A stretch of 31,650 nt of DNA from JAAYFJ01 sp964344295 (GCA_964344295.1 CAYFMR010000012.1:1-31650), one strand, 5' to 3'; shown: positions 1-7,673, counted from the stretch's first letter. Numbers and translations: made by a program. Notes: generated by a model not told the origin, from the letters alone.

Positions 1-774
1 GTCCACAGCCTCCAAATGCCAATCACCATTTTCATACAACTCACCCGGTACTTCCTGGATGCCCACTTGTACCGCCGGTGTCATGACGAAGTCTTTAAGC
101 ACAAAACCCTCGACACCGGGAATGGCATAATCGCTAGCCAACTGCACCGCATGTTCCTGCAGCACTTTGGGATCCACCGTGGTGGCCACCGTTGCCTTAG
201 CACCATGGCTACCTCGATAAACCAACTCCATCTCCCACATGTCCGCTTCCGGTAACGGCTTGTCCAAGCTGACACGTAACGCCTCCAAGACCACGCCGTC
301 CTCTAGGCGATCCTGCCTGGTACCTCCGGTGCCTTCCACCAGCAGTTTCTCTCCGTTGACATAAACGGCCTGCAAGCTGTTATCTAGCGGCACCTCACCT
401 CTAGGATAAAGTGTCGTCAAGTATAGGGCGTTCCCCATAGGCAGGATGTCCTCCACTACGAACTCCTCGTCTCCCAAGACTACCGTCTCGTGGAGTTTCA
501 CCGCCATCTTGTTCCCTTCTGCAGAGCCGCCAAATGCTTCGCTAAAGCTGATCTGTACCTGCTCTGCCACCCGGCCCACAGTCGCCCTGACCGTAGGACT
601 TACGCCGCCCAATAAGATTAGCACTGCCGCCGCTGTCGCCGCCATCTTGGGCCAGCGACGTCTTTTCTGCTGGGCGTGAGCCTTGGCCAGTCCATACAAA
701 GCATGGCGTTCCTCGTCCTCCAAGGCGACGGGGTCCACCTCTTCACGCAGGGTAAATTTTTCATAGGGTTTCAT
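1..774 (-). CDS. Anti-sigma factor, DUF4179-like, C-terminus cut by window edge
   Basis: The reading frame is open from an ATG at 774 to the left edge (258 codons, no stop). The N-terminus is about 40 cytoplasmic residues rich in charge (MKPYEKFTLREEVDPVALED), followed by basic residues and one membrane helix at about 44-60, then an extracytoplasmic domain rich in beta-strand-like stretches. This is the layout of membrane anti-sigma factors of the DUF4179/RsiV-like type, which hold an ECF sigma factor at the membrane until a signal arrives. The start overlaps the last codons of the sigma gene by 14 nt, so the two are translationally coupled, and GGAGG lies 5 nt before the ATG. The family call rests on context and topology. 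The signal it senses is not visible. Confidence 0.72.
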   Translation of the reverse strand, partial: MKPYEKFTLREEVDPVALEDEERHALYGLAKAHAQQKRRRWPKMAATAAAVLILLGGVSPTVRATVGRVAEQVQISFSEAFGGSAEGNKMAVKLHETVVLGDEEFVVEDILPMGNALYLTTLYPRGEVPLDNSLQAVYVNGEKLLVEGTGGTRQDRLEDGVVLEALRVSLDKPLPEADMWEMELVYRGSHGAKATVATTVDPKVLQEHAVQLASDYAIPGVEGFVLKDFVMTPAVQVGIQEVPGELYENGDWHLEAVD

Positions 775-1284
775 GATATTCCTCCTTTACCTTGTCTCGT
801 AACCTCTCTCTCCCGCGACTGACTCGAGTATAAAGGGTGCCTTTTTTCAGGCCCGTCATCTCCGCCACCTCATCGTAGTCGTAACCATCCACAAAGAGGA
901 GCCAAAAGATCCGCTGATCTTCCTCGGAGAGATACGAGAGCACCTCTTCCACCACTCCCGTCTCCTCCGTTCCCGCTGCTCCCACCAGTTCCGCTTCTAG
1001 CGGCGGATGACTGTGGCGCACCTCTTTGCGCAGGGCGTCAAAGCCTTATACTTGGCCACCCGTGCCACAAACGACTGAAACGAGCCTCGCGTCTGATCAT
1101 ACCGCTGGATGTCTTCCCACACCGCTAAGGTACTATCGTTTAGGATCTCGCCCCATAAGTAAGAAAAGCCGGGCACAGTCTTGACGATGACCCCTTTCAT
1201 CACCGGACCATATTGATCGACAAAGGCAACGAGTGCTTTTTCCTCACGCTGCTTGATGCCTTTGATCATTTTTGATGTGTTCAT
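761..1284 (-). pseudogene. ECF RNA polymerase sigma factor, interrupted by a -1 frameshift
   Basis: Two reading frames together encode a typical ECF sigma factor of about 174 residues. The upstream frame carries region 2 (EILNDSTLAVWEDIQRYDQTRG, then SFQSFVARVAKYKA). The downstream frame carries the linker and region 4 (LSEEDQRIFWLLFVDGYDYDEVAEMTGL, then KGTLYTRVSRGRERL). The frames join if one T is restored in the TTT at 1040-1042 (minus strand), which gives the family-like stretch KYKAFDALRKEVRHSH. The frameshift is therefore a single-base deletion in a homopolymer: sequencing error or a true mutation. GGAGG precedes two adjacent ATG codons (1287 and 1284); the second has the better spacing. 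It is coupled to the anti-sigma gene. Such pairs usually regulate cell-envelope stress or host-defence genes; the target regulon is unknown. Confidence 0.85.
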
Positions 1285-1407
1285 CATGGCCTCCTTTCAC
1301 CCTATATTCGAAACCACGTCCCTTTTTCTTACAACTCTCATCGTTTCGCTTGAAAGGATTTGTAAGGTGCCCACTCCCCTGTTCTTTCTGAACCCTATTT
1401 TGGACAT

Positions 1408-1436
1408 AAAAAAATTCGTCGAGTTCTCGACGAATT
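1408..1436 (-). terminator. Intrinsic terminator of the tRNA-Ser/SRP RNA unit
   Basis: A perfect 10-bp stem (1413-1422 with 1427-1436, arms AATTCGTCGA/TCGACGAATT, 4-nt loop) is followed on the minus strand by a run of T. It lies 11 nt beyond the 3' end of the SRP RNA. Confidence 0.9.
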
Positions 1437-1447
1437 GTTGTTTTTGA

Positions 1448-1713
1448 GCCATGCACCCGATGTCGAACCAAAATTCCAGGTGGAACCCGAACAGCCGGCT
1501 CAGACCAGGCACCCCAACGGCACACAGAAGGGCCTACTTATCGCTGCTACCTTCCGGTCCTGACGAGGTTCATAAGTTTCTGTTGCGTTGGACCCAGCCG
1601 TCAACGCTACTTATTCGAGGCAAACCCCACAACGTTGGCCCTAGATCGGGAATTCAATCCTGCTACAGCGGATTGCAGGTGCAGGGCACCGCTACCTCCC
1701 CATCTAGCATGGC
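1448..1713 (-). ncRNA. ffs: SRP RNA, large (Alu-domain containing) Bacillota type
   Basis: The minus strand carries the conserved SRP core GTCAGGACCGGAAGGTAGCA (about 1545-1565), with the Ffh-binding GGAA loop and the symmetric-loop AGCA. It also carries the 5' Alu-domain signature GGGGAGGTAGCGGTGCCCTG and, near the 3' end, GTGCCGTTGGGGTGCCTGG. The ends pair through GCCATGC and GCATGGC, giving a closed RNA of about 266 nt, close to the roughly 270-nt Bacillus scRNA. It forms the signal recognition particle with Ffh and targets nascent membrane and secreted proteins. It sits 11 nt downstream of tRNA-Ser and ahead of a strong terminator, so both RNAs are probably cut from one transcript. The ends are assigned from the terminal pairing. 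Confidence 0.96.
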
Positions 1714-1724
1714 AAAGTTTATCA

Positions 1725-1816
1725 TGGCGGAGAGAGAGGGATTCGAACCCTCGATACGCTATTAACGTATACCCGCTTTCCAGGCGAGCGCCTTCAACCA
1801 GCTCAACCATCTCTCC
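1725..1816 (-). tRNA. tRNA-Ser(GGA)
   Basis: A 92-nt class II tRNA with CCA encoded. The acceptor stem pairs GGAGAGA with TCTCTCC; the discriminator is G, as usual for serine tRNAs. The anticodon loop is CTGGAAA inside a CGC/GCG-type stem, giving anticodon GGA, which reads UCC and UCU. A long variable arm (GGTATACG...CGTATC) and a standard GGTTCGAATCC T-arm are visible. It is the first product of the tRNA-SRP RNA transcription unit. Confidence 0.97.
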
Positions 1817-1831
1817 GGATTACAGGATTTT

Positions 1832-1860
1832 ATTATAGCTAACTCTTTACAGGAAGTCAA
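1832..1860 (-). promoter_or_regulatory. Strong sigma-A promoter for tRNA-Ser and SRP RNA
   Basis: TTGACT (-35, 1855-1860) and TATAAT (-10, 1832-1837) are separated by exactly 17 nt on the minus strand. The -10 box is 15 nt upstream of the mature tRNA 5' end. This is the best-matching housekeeping promoter in the window. Confidence 0.92.
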
Positions 1861-1917
1861 GTAGCATTTTACGAAATCGGCAAATCCTTTTTCTCCCAAA
1901 ACCCATGACCACCGTAC

Positions 1918-1945
1918 AAAAAAACCCTCCCCTAATCGGGGAAGG
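1918..1945 (-). terminator. Intrinsic terminator after the phosphodiester glycosidase gene
   Basis: On the minus strand an 8-bp stem (CCTTCCCC with GGGGAGGG, one G-T pair) is followed by seven T. It lies about 30 nt beyond the stop codon. Confidence 0.88.
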
Positions 1946-1974
1946 CCTTCCTTGCTAGGGCGTTTGCCTTCATC

Positions 1975-3519
1975 CTATTCAAAAACCATCAGCACCGTAT
2001 TGAGGTTGCGTCCCGGTGCGGTCACCGTATTGCCGTTCACGTAAAGGGCCGAGGAGGCACCTCCGTCCAAGTTCGTGGCTTCCACACAGCCCAGCTCCAA
2101 CATGGCGTCTGCTAACTGCCTGACCGAAGCCGTGCCCGTGACCATCAACACCGTCTGATCCGCCTTCACGCCTATGGCCGAGCGTTGGGCCGCTTGGGTT
2201 AAGATTTTCGCTTCACTGTAATTGGCTAGGGATTCTTCCACGGCCAACTTGCCATCTTTCACCAGCAAGGGACCGGCGGCTATCATTTGAACCACTTCTT
2301 TGCCTTGCAGCTCCGGCGCTTTGAAAACGGTTTGCACCGCCACGTCCGTTCCCACAGGCACATGGCTTTGGATGTAACTCACAGCCCCTGAATCTTTGCC
2401 AAAGTAGATGAGGTAGCCATCTTGGGGGATGTTCACCTGGCCGGCTGCCAGCTGAGCGTCCACAACCTTACCCCCGGATACGGCCGCATAAGAGCCGCCA
2501 TTCAACTCCACGTTGGCACCATAAAGGGGAGTGAACACATAAATCCCGCTGGAGTCATTGACTGGGGTGTGGTTTTGGTACCAAGCGGAGAAGGGTTTGC
2601 CGTTGGCGGTCAGGGTAACGGTCGCTTGAGAAGAGGATACGACACCCCTTCGCCCGTCAGCGGTCACGTAAAAGCCCGGATCTTGTCCCACCATTTTTAG
2701 CAACTCCCCGTTGCGCACGATGGTGGAGTAGGGCGTCAAAGTCTTATAAGCGTCAAAGAAGTTGCCGTTGATGGCAGCCTTGGGACCAAAGCGCTGAATC
2801 ATGGCACCAAAGGGCTCGCTACCCACTAAGGCATCGTTGCCTTTTACCACGGCAAAGCGGATATTAGGCGCATTGGGCACCGTGACCACTCGCAGGCTTA
2901 AGCCCGCCGCACTTTGCACTTCGTAAGTCAGGTGTCCCTCTGCGTTGGCCGGCTCTTCCGTCGGCGCCGGCTCAGGTGTGTTTTCCTTGGTCTCTTTCAC
3001 ATACGGCTTGGTCGTGTCGATGAGAATGGCGTTTTTCGCCTCGTCATAGCCCACGTAAAAGCCGATGACTTCGCCTAGATCTCGTAGTTTCACATAGTTG
3101 TTGCCGTTAATGTTATAGACCTTCGGCTGAATGGCCTTACCGTCTAAGGTCATCTTTTGGCTGGAGACCACGGCTTCTTGGGCTGCTGTGCCCACGTCCA
3201 TTAAGTCCTGTGGATCCTTTTCGTAAGCAGCCTTCGAGCGAATGGCTACCGTCTGAGTCTCTCCATCATAGTCCACAGCAAAGCCATAGTCTGTGCCCAC
3301 TAAAATGGCGGCCACGTCTCGTAGTTTAAAATAGTTGTTGCCCTCAATGTTGTAAGCTGACGTCTTGGCCCCTTGACCGTTAAGTTCCAAAGACTGCGTC
3401 GAGACCACGGCCTCCTGTTCCGCCAGGCTCTCCGGAGCCCACCCCAACAGCAGAGCAAGAGCCAGTCCCACAACCGGCATAAGTTTAGTCCATCGTTTCC
3501 TCCTTTTCTCATGAGTCAT
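1975..3519 (-). CDS. Secreted phosphodiester glycosidase with copper-amine-oxidase-like stalk domains
   Basis: A 514-residue exported protein. The N-terminus (THEKRRKRWTKL, then a hydrophobic stretch ending ESLAEQ) is a signal peptide. Two tandem repeats follow, each with NGNNY(F/V)KLRD(L/V), the signature of copper-amine-oxidase N-terminal-like stalk domains that attach exported Bacillota proteins to the wall. After a Pro/Glu-rich linker (PEPAPTEEPANAE), residues from about 220 match the NAGPA-type phosphodiester glycosidase family (AINGNFFDAY, RSAIGVKADQTVLMVT, NLDGGASSALYVNG). The family cleaves sugar phosphodiesters; the natural substrate here is unknown. The start is uncertain. The ATG at 3519 gives a good signal peptide but a poor ribosome site, while a strong AAAGGAGG lies 5 nt before an ATG at 3502 that meets a stop after two codons in another frame. 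A lost base there is possible. Confidence 0.88.
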   Translation of the reverse strand: MTHEKRRKRWTKLMPVVGLALALLLGWAPESLAEQEAVVSTQSLELNGQGAKTSAYNIEGNNYFKLRDVAAILVGTDYGFAVDYDGETQTVAIRSKAAYEKDPQDLMDVGTAAQEAVVSSQKMTLDGKAIQPKVYNINGNNYVKLRDLGEVIGFYVGYDEAKNAILIDTTKPYVKETKENTPEPAPTEEPANAEGHLTYEVQSAAGLSLRVVTVPNAPNIRFAVVKGNDALVGSEPFGAMIQRFGPKAAINGNFFDAYKTLTPYSTIVRNGELLKMVGQDPGFYVTADGRRGVVSSSQATVTLTANGKPFSAWYQNHTPVNDSSGIYVFTPLYGANVELNGGSYAAVSGGKVVDAQLAAGQVNIPQDGYLIYFGKDSGAVSYIQSHVPVGTDVAVQTVFKAPELQGKEVVQMIAAGPLLVKDGKLAVEESLANYSEAKILTQAAQRSAIGVKADQTVLMVTGTASVRQLADAMLELGCVEATNLDGGASSALYVNGNTVTAPGRNLNTVLMVFE

Positions 3520-3531
3520 AGCACTACTTCC

Positions 3532-3559
3532 AGTATAGGATATCCCCCTGAAATTGCAA
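3532..3559 (-). promoter_or_regulatory. Probable promoter of the phosphodiester glycosidase gene
   Basis: TTGCAA (3554-3559) and TATACT (3532-3537) are spaced by 16 nt on the minus strand. The predicted transcript start falls only a few nucleotides before the ATG at 3519, implying a very short leader. Confidence 0.55.
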
Positions 3560-3613
3560 TGGCTTTCAGCATTTTTGTCCCAGATGATCAAGCCTACCTC
3601 GCCCTTCGTCGTC

Positions 3614-3642
3614 TTTTCATTTCCCCGCTCCCGGAGTATAAT
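3614..3642 (+). promoter_or_regulatory. Probable promoter of the PPC/EFR1 operon
   Basis: TATAAT at 3637-3642 is preceded after 17 nt by a weak -35 (TTTTCA, 3614-3619). It would leave a leader of about 100 nt before the ATG at 3747, in which I saw no clear structured RNA. Confidence 0.5.
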
Positions 3643-3746
3643 GAAAAAAAGCGCTCCGGCCCTCTTTTAGATCCCCGGCGAATCGGGTAAGGATACCGTG
3701 AGCCAAACAATCATCATGACCATGAATGTGTTGAAGGAGGTTGATC

Positions 3747-4175
3747 ATGCAATATCGTCGTGTTGGAAATCGTATCTTGCTGCGTGTGGATTATGACGAG
3801 GAACTCACCACCGCTATTGAGAACGTCTGTCGCAAAGAAAACATCAAGCTGGCTTCCGTCGCCGGTGTCGGCGCCTTCAAATCCTGCGAACTAGGGGTCT
3901 ATGACGTACCCACTCGCAACTACGAAGTGCATCGGTTTGACAAATTTTTTGAACTCCTATCGATTATGGGTAATGTGACCCAAAAAGAGGGAGACTATTA
4001 CGGCCACTACCACGTCACCTTAAGTGACCACTCTTGTGCCGCTTTTGGCGGCCACTTGGTCAGCGCCATCATCGGCGGCACCTCAGAGATCTTTATCGAT
4101 ATCATCGACGAGCTTCATGTGGATCGCAAGGTAGATGATATGACGGGCATTAACATTTGGGATTTTGACAACTAG
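3747..4175 (+). CDS. PPC-domain (DUF296) protein
   Basis: A 142-residue single-domain protein. It matches the PPC/DUF296 fold also found in plant AT-hook proteins: SVAGVGAFKSCELGVYD near residues 38-54, GHYHVTLSD near 88-96 and AFGGHL near 101-106. The histidines in GHYH and GGHL are at the usual positions of the family's conserved, possibly metal-binding, cluster. The bacterial family has no firmly established function; DNA binding is often assumed from the plant proteins. AAGGAGG lies 6 nt before the ATG at 3747, which decides this start over the TTG two codons earlier. It is followed after 24 nt by the flavodoxin-ferredoxin gene and is probably its operon partner. Confidence 0.85.
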   Translation: MQYRRVGNRILLRVDYDEELTTAIENVCRKENIKLASVAGVGAFKSCELGVYDVPTRNYEVHRFDKFFELLSIMGNVTQKEGDYYGHYHVTLSDHSCAAFGGHLVSAIIGGTSEIFIDIIDELHVDRKVDDMTGINIWDFDN

Positions 4176-4199
4176 ACATGCCGAAACAGAGGAGGATCT

Positions 4200-5021
4200 A
4201 TGGACCGCATTATCGAATTTTATTTTAGCCCCACAGGACACACAGCCAAAGTCGTGCGCACCTTAAGTACGATCTTGCAACAAGCTTTTCCTAAGGCCGA
4301 GGTCGTCGAGGAGGACTTCACCTTGCCCGGCGCTCGCGTCAAGCAGCCTCATTTCCAAGCAGGCGACTTGGTTTTGGCCGCCACGCCGGTCATCGCTGGC
4401 CGCGTCCCCAACGTACTCTTACCTTTTTTGCGAGACATCAAAGGCGAAGGGGCCTATGCCGTTCCCCTGGTCGTCTATGGCAACCGTAACTTTGACGACG
4501 CCTTGGTGGAATTGCAAGACTTACTGGAAGCCGGCGGCCTCCATACCATTGCCGGAGGTGCTTTTATCGGAGAACACAGTTTTTCCTATACTTTGGGCAA
4601 AGGTCGCCCCGACGAAGAGGACGTCAAGGTCATCGAGACCTTCGGCGAAGACCTCGTCCGCCGCATTCAAGCAGGGAACTTGCCAAAAACGGTGCCATTG
4701 CCCGGCGAACGACCTTACCGGGACTATTACAAGCCCCAAGATCGTCACGGCAACCATATTGACATCCGCAAGGTCAAGCCTGTCACCGACGACTCCTGCT
4801 TTAACTGCAAAATCTGTGCTAAAGCCTGCCCTATGGGTGCCATTGACTACCGCAATGTAAAAAAATTTAATAACATCTGCATCAAATGTAACGCCTGTGT
4901 CAAAAAATGCCCGGCCGATGCCAAGCATTTTGACGACCCCGGCTATCTCTACCACAAAGAGGAGCTCGAGACGCTCTATGGCAACCGCCGTGCCGAGCCA
5001 GTGGTGGTGATCGCTCCGTGA
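4200..5021 (+). CDS. EFR1-type flavodoxin/ferredoxin fusion protein
   Basis: A 273-residue redox protein. Residues 1-165 form a flavodoxin-like domain with the phosphate-binding loop near SPTGHTAKVV (10-19). The C-terminal part has two complete [4Fe-4S] motifs: Cys200, 203, 206, 210 and Cys227, 230, 233, 237 (CxxCxxCxxxCP each). This combination is the EFR1 family common in gut Clostridia, expected to move electrons between FMN and iron-sulphur centres; partners are unknown. AGAGGAGG lies just before the ATG. The stop overlaps the GTG start of the next gene (GTGA), so the two are probably coupled. It is a cytoplasmic protein with no signal peptide. Confidence 0.9.
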   Translation: MDRIIEFYFSPTGHTAKVVRTLSTILQQAFPKAEVVEEDFTLPGARVKQPHFQAGDLVLAATPVIAGRVPNVLLPFLRDIKGEGAYAVPLVVYGNRNFDDALVELQDLLEAGGLHTIAGGAFIGEHSFSYTLGKGRPDEEDVKVIETFGEDLVRRIQAGNLPKTVPLPGERPYRDYYKPQDRHGNHIDIRKVKPVTDDSCFNCKICAKACPMGAIDYRNVKKFNNICIKCNACVKKCPADAKHFDDPGYLYHKEELETLYGNRRAEPVVVIAP

Positions 5022-5569
5022 CGACAGCCAACCATCCTCGGTGCCTATGGCTGATGGCCGCCAGAGAATGTGACGGTGTCCTCCAGGGAAATGACGAAAC
5101 GGGCTACAACCTGTTTCGCACAGGTGTGGGCGGATTTACCCAAAGGCTCTTGGAAACCCATACTGATGGAGCAGGCGGCCACAACGGCTTGATTTGCTAT
5201 ACCACAGTACAGGCTCTTCAGCCAGTCCGCTTTCGCCTGCTACCCACGATTGCCCCTGCTTTCTGGCGCCAGTCCCCGCCGACCCGGTTTGGGGAAGACG
5301 ACCTCTTTGACACTCAGTTTAGTCTGCATACCCAAGATGAGGTCATCGTAGAATTTTTTGCCGACGAAAACATTCGTCAGACGCTGATCGCCGCCGGCAA
5401 GGTCAGTGTGGAGCTGCGCCCTTACGGCCAAGCCTATGCCCTGGTTGTCGGCAGGCCCACCAAGCCTCGTCAGCTTAGCGATTTGGTGTCCCTTCCATTC
5501 CTCTTGGACCAAATGCTTTTGGCTCTGGGAGAAGCCGGACACATTGAAACGCAAGTAACACTCCAATAA
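5018..5569 (+). CDS. Hypothetical protein coupled to the EFR1-type gene
   Basis: 183 residues that I do not recognise. It starts with GTG overlapping the preceding stop by 4 nt (GTGA), which suggests translational coupling. There is no signal peptide or membrane helix. Visible pieces are GYNLFRTGVGGFTQRL near residues 28-43, TQDEVIVEFFADENIRQTLI in the middle and a hydrophobic LPFLLDQMLLALGEAGHIE end. A strong bidirectional terminator begins at its stop codon, so it is the last gene of the PPC/EFR1 operon. Codon use is like that of the neighbours. Its position suggests a role linked to the redox protein, but this is inference. Confidence 0.75.
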   Translation: MTTANHPRCLWLMAARECDGVLQGNDETGYNLFRTGVGGFTQRLLETHTDGAGGHNGLICYTTVQALQPVRFRLLPTIAPAFWRQSPPTRFGEDDLFDTQFSLHTQDEVIVEFFADENIRQTLIAAGKVSVELRPYGQAYALVVGRPTKPRQLSDLVSLPFLLDQMLLALGEAGHIETQVTLQ

Positions 5570-5603
5570 AAAAGTGTATCGGTATTGACCGATACACTTT
5601 TTT
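5568..5603. terminator. Bidirectional terminator between convergent genes
   Basis: A 16-bp perfect inverted repeat (5568-5583 with 5588-5603, 4-nt loop) starts with six A and ends with six T, so it can stop transcription from both sides. It overlaps the stop codon of the upstream gene and lies 21 nt from the stop of the rhodanese gene. Confidence 0.93.
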
Positions 5604-5624
5604 CATGACATGGTTGTGATTGTC

Positions 5625-6035
5625 TTAAGGGATCAAAGATCCCCAGTTTTCCAACGCACCAAAGTCGTACACCTGGTCGTAACCGGTGCGTACGATCTTC
5701 TGTGCATACTTTTTCGTTTCCTGTGCCTTGTCCGACACCAACACCACAGGGTGGTGGACATCACCTGCTGTCAGTTCTTCCATCTTCTGTGCCGTAATGG
5801 ATTTTGCCTCTATGCGAATGGCGTCGGGCAAATGGCCTTCGCGAAACGCCTGTTCATCTCGCAAGTCTAACACCACGGCACCGCGGTCTAAAATCGCTTC
5901 CATCTCCTGGGTATCTTTCACCAGATAGTACCCTTCCGGGATGCCCATGCTGGTAAACATACGCAGTAGCGTAAAAATCACGCCTAAAATAAAAAACACC
6001 ACCGGCCATCGATAGCGTCCTAATTTTTTCCACAT
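5625..6035 (-). CDS. Membrane-anchored rhodanese-like protein lacking the catalytic cysteine
   Basis: 136 residues with a membrane helix at about 11-30 (PVVFFILGVIFTLL) and a rhodanese-like domain at 40-136. The domain keeps family marks: VVLDLRDEQAFREGHLPDAI (54-73), a strand PVVLVS (96-101) and the end GYDQVYDFGALENW. The position that is normally the sulphur-accepting Cys (as in VYC-x-SG) is Ser101 in VLVSDKAQET, and there is no Cys in the protein. It is therefore unlikely to transfer sulphur and may be a binding module outside the membrane. GAGGAGG is 7 nt before the ATG at 6035 but only 1 nt before the ATG at 6041, so I use the former. Confidence 0.82.
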   Translation of the reverse strand: MWKKLGRYRWPVVFFILGVIFTLLRMFTSMGIPEGYYLVKDTQEMEAILDRGAVVLDLRDEQAFREGHLPDAIRIEAKSITAQKMEELTAGDVHHPVVLVSDKAQETKKYAQKIVRTGYDQVYDFGALENWGSLIP

Positions 6036-6075
6036 AGTCATGCCTCCTCATTTGCTCAATTCTTCATCAGGTGTT

Positions 6076-6084
6076 ATTATAACA
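6076..6084 (-). promoter_or_regulatory. Extended -10 promoter candidate for the rhodanese gene
   Basis: TGTTATAAT on the minus strand is an extended -10 element about 35 nt before the start codon. No good -35 is visible at 17 nt. Confidence 0.45.
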
Positions 6085-6129
6085 AAAACTCTGTCAAATA
6101 AAAAGACCTACAGAAAGGAAACCACAATC

Positions 6130-7629
6130 ATGGTGCATCAAAAAAAATACTTGGCCTTGGCTCTGGCTTTCGCCTTACTCTTTCTCGGAGCCTGCCAGCG
6201 GGAACTCACCCCCGCCGGCCATCCGGAAAAAAAACGCATGGTCAACGTAGCCCTCGCCCATGCTCCCGTCAGCTTAAACCCCATGGAGACCATGGATCCC
6301 ATTAGCCACTTTGTCGCCGCCCCTCTCTACCACCGCCTCTTTACTACCAATGAAAACGGCAACCTCGTCCCCTATGCGGTGGCCTCTTGGGAACACGAAG
6401 AGGTCAACTCCTACGTCTTCACTTTGCGCGATGACTTGGTCTTTCATAACGGCGATCCCCTGCGGGCTCAAGACGTGGTCTATACCTTAAAACGCCTGAT
6501 TGACTCCCCCCTTTGGGGCCATCTCTTTTACACCGTGGATCGAGACTCCATCGTCGCGCAAGGCGACCTCACCGTCTCCTTGCAAACCACAGAGCCTACG
6601 CCCTACCTTACCACCCTACTGGCTCATCCCGTTTCCAGTATCCTAGATTCCCGTTTGGGGGAAAAGCATAACTACACCCAAGAGCCTATCGGTTCCGGCC
6701 CTTACCGTCTCAATCAGTGGAAGCTGGGCAGCTTTATCCAATACGACTTAGTAGACACCTACCAGGTCGACTCCCAAAATGACGGCCTCATCTATTGGAC
6801 CATCCCCGATGAGACGGAGCGCATCGGCGCCATTGAAAGCGGCCAAATCGAAGTCATGGCCAGTGGTGAAAAGAGACCGCAAATCAACGCCAACTGGCGA
6901 CTTGACGAAAGTCCCACCTTTTATGCACTGGGCATCCACCTTCACAACGCTCCCATGGGCGACCCGGTGCTCCGGGAAGCCTTGCAGCTCCTCCTCAGTC
7001 CCGAAGAGCTGGTCACCGATACCCATGGGCTGGCCCACGGGGGACTCCTGCCCTGGTACGCCGCCTATAGCGATACCAACGACCTCACCGGCTACCAAGA
7101 CCGGGAAACCGGATTTCGCCTCCTCAAAGAAAGCGGCTATGACGACATCACCTTGACCCTGGCCCTAGAAAAAGACGCCCCTAGCATGGAAAAGCTCTGC
7201 GAAGCTCTCATCAAACAACTCTCCGGCTACGGCCTGACTATCGAACCGGTTTACTACCCCCCGGAGGCCTACGAAGAGGCCCTACGTTCCGGCGAAGAAC
7301 ACCTGTTTATCCAAGAGGTGACCATGCAAATCAACGACCCCGCCCCCATGCTGGCCATGAACTTTTATACCGACCGCCTGGATACCACTCATAACTACAC
7401 CCAGCTTAGTGACCCCCAAGTCAATGAGCTGATCGCCCAAGCCGCCCACGAGATGAACCCAGAGGTGCGGCGCCAGCGCTATGGAGACCTCCAAGCTCTC
7501 ATGGCCCAAATCCGCCCCTGGCTCATCATCTGGGAGCCGGCTCATTACTACGCTATCTACCCCTCCCTGGTCATCCCAGATACCACAGGCTCCATGCTCC
7601 ATCCGGAACGGTGGACATGGCGTGAATAG
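6130..7629 (+). CDS. Oligopeptide-type ABC transporter substrate-binding lipoprotein
   Basis: 499 residues. A lipoprotein signal ends at LFLGAC, with Cys22 the lipidated residue. The rest is a family 5 (OppA/DppA-like) solute-binding protein: VNVALAHAPVSLNPMETMD at the start of the mature part, SWEHEEVNSYVFTLRDDLVFHNGDPL near 95-115 and DVVYTLKRLID after it. The family binds peptides, nickel or other small ligands outside the membrane; the ligand here cannot be read. At 499 residues it is of normal length for the family. No permease or ATPase genes are next to it, so it must work with a transporter coded elsewhere. The ATG at 6130 follows GAAAGGAAACC; an earlier in-frame start would put a polar leader before the lipobox. 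Confidence 0.9.
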   Translation: MVHQKKYLALALAFALLFLGACQRELTPAGHPEKKRMVNVALAHAPVSLNPMETMDPISHFVAAPLYHRLFTTNENGNLVPYAVASWEHEEVNSYVFTLRDDLVFHNGDPLRAQDVVYTLKRLIDSPLWGHLFYTVDRDSIVAQGDLTVSLQTTEPTPYLTTLLAHPVSSILDSRLGEKHNYTQEPIGSGPYRLNQWKLGSFIQYDLVDTYQVDSQNDGLIYWTIPDETERIGAIESGQIEVMASGEKRPQINANWRLDESPTFYALGIHLHNAPMGDPVLREALQLLLSPEELVTDTHGLAHGGLLPWYAAYSDTNDLTGYQDRETGFRLLKESGYDDITLTLALEKDAPSMEKLCEALIKQLSGYGLTIEPVYYPPEAYEEALRSGEEHLFIQEVTMQINDPAPMLAMNFYTDRLDTTHNYTQLSDPQVNELIAQAAHEMNPEVRRQRYGDLQALMAQIRPWLIIWEPAHYYAIYPSLVIPDTTGSMLHPERWTWRE

Positions 7630-7637
7630 CTAAAACG

Positions 7638-7673
7638 AAACCCCCGACTACGTTTTCGATCGTCGGGGTTTTT
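7638..7673. terminator. Bidirectional terminator
   Basis: The stem CCCCGAC (7642-7648) / GTCGGGG (7662-7668) is flanked by A-rich sequence on the left and five T on the right. It lies between two convergent genes. Confidence 0.85.

Noticed and set aside
16..680. Plus-strand open frames at 16-255 and 446-679 and the minus frame at 81-275
   Set aside because: They are other-frame shadows of the anti-sigma gene, which is open on the minus strand from 774 to the edge and has the ribosome site, membrane helix and overlap with the sigma gene.
1451..1838. Open frames on both strands across 1451-1838
   Set aside because: They lie over the SRP RNA and tRNA-Ser, which explain the sequence fully; no ribosome sites.
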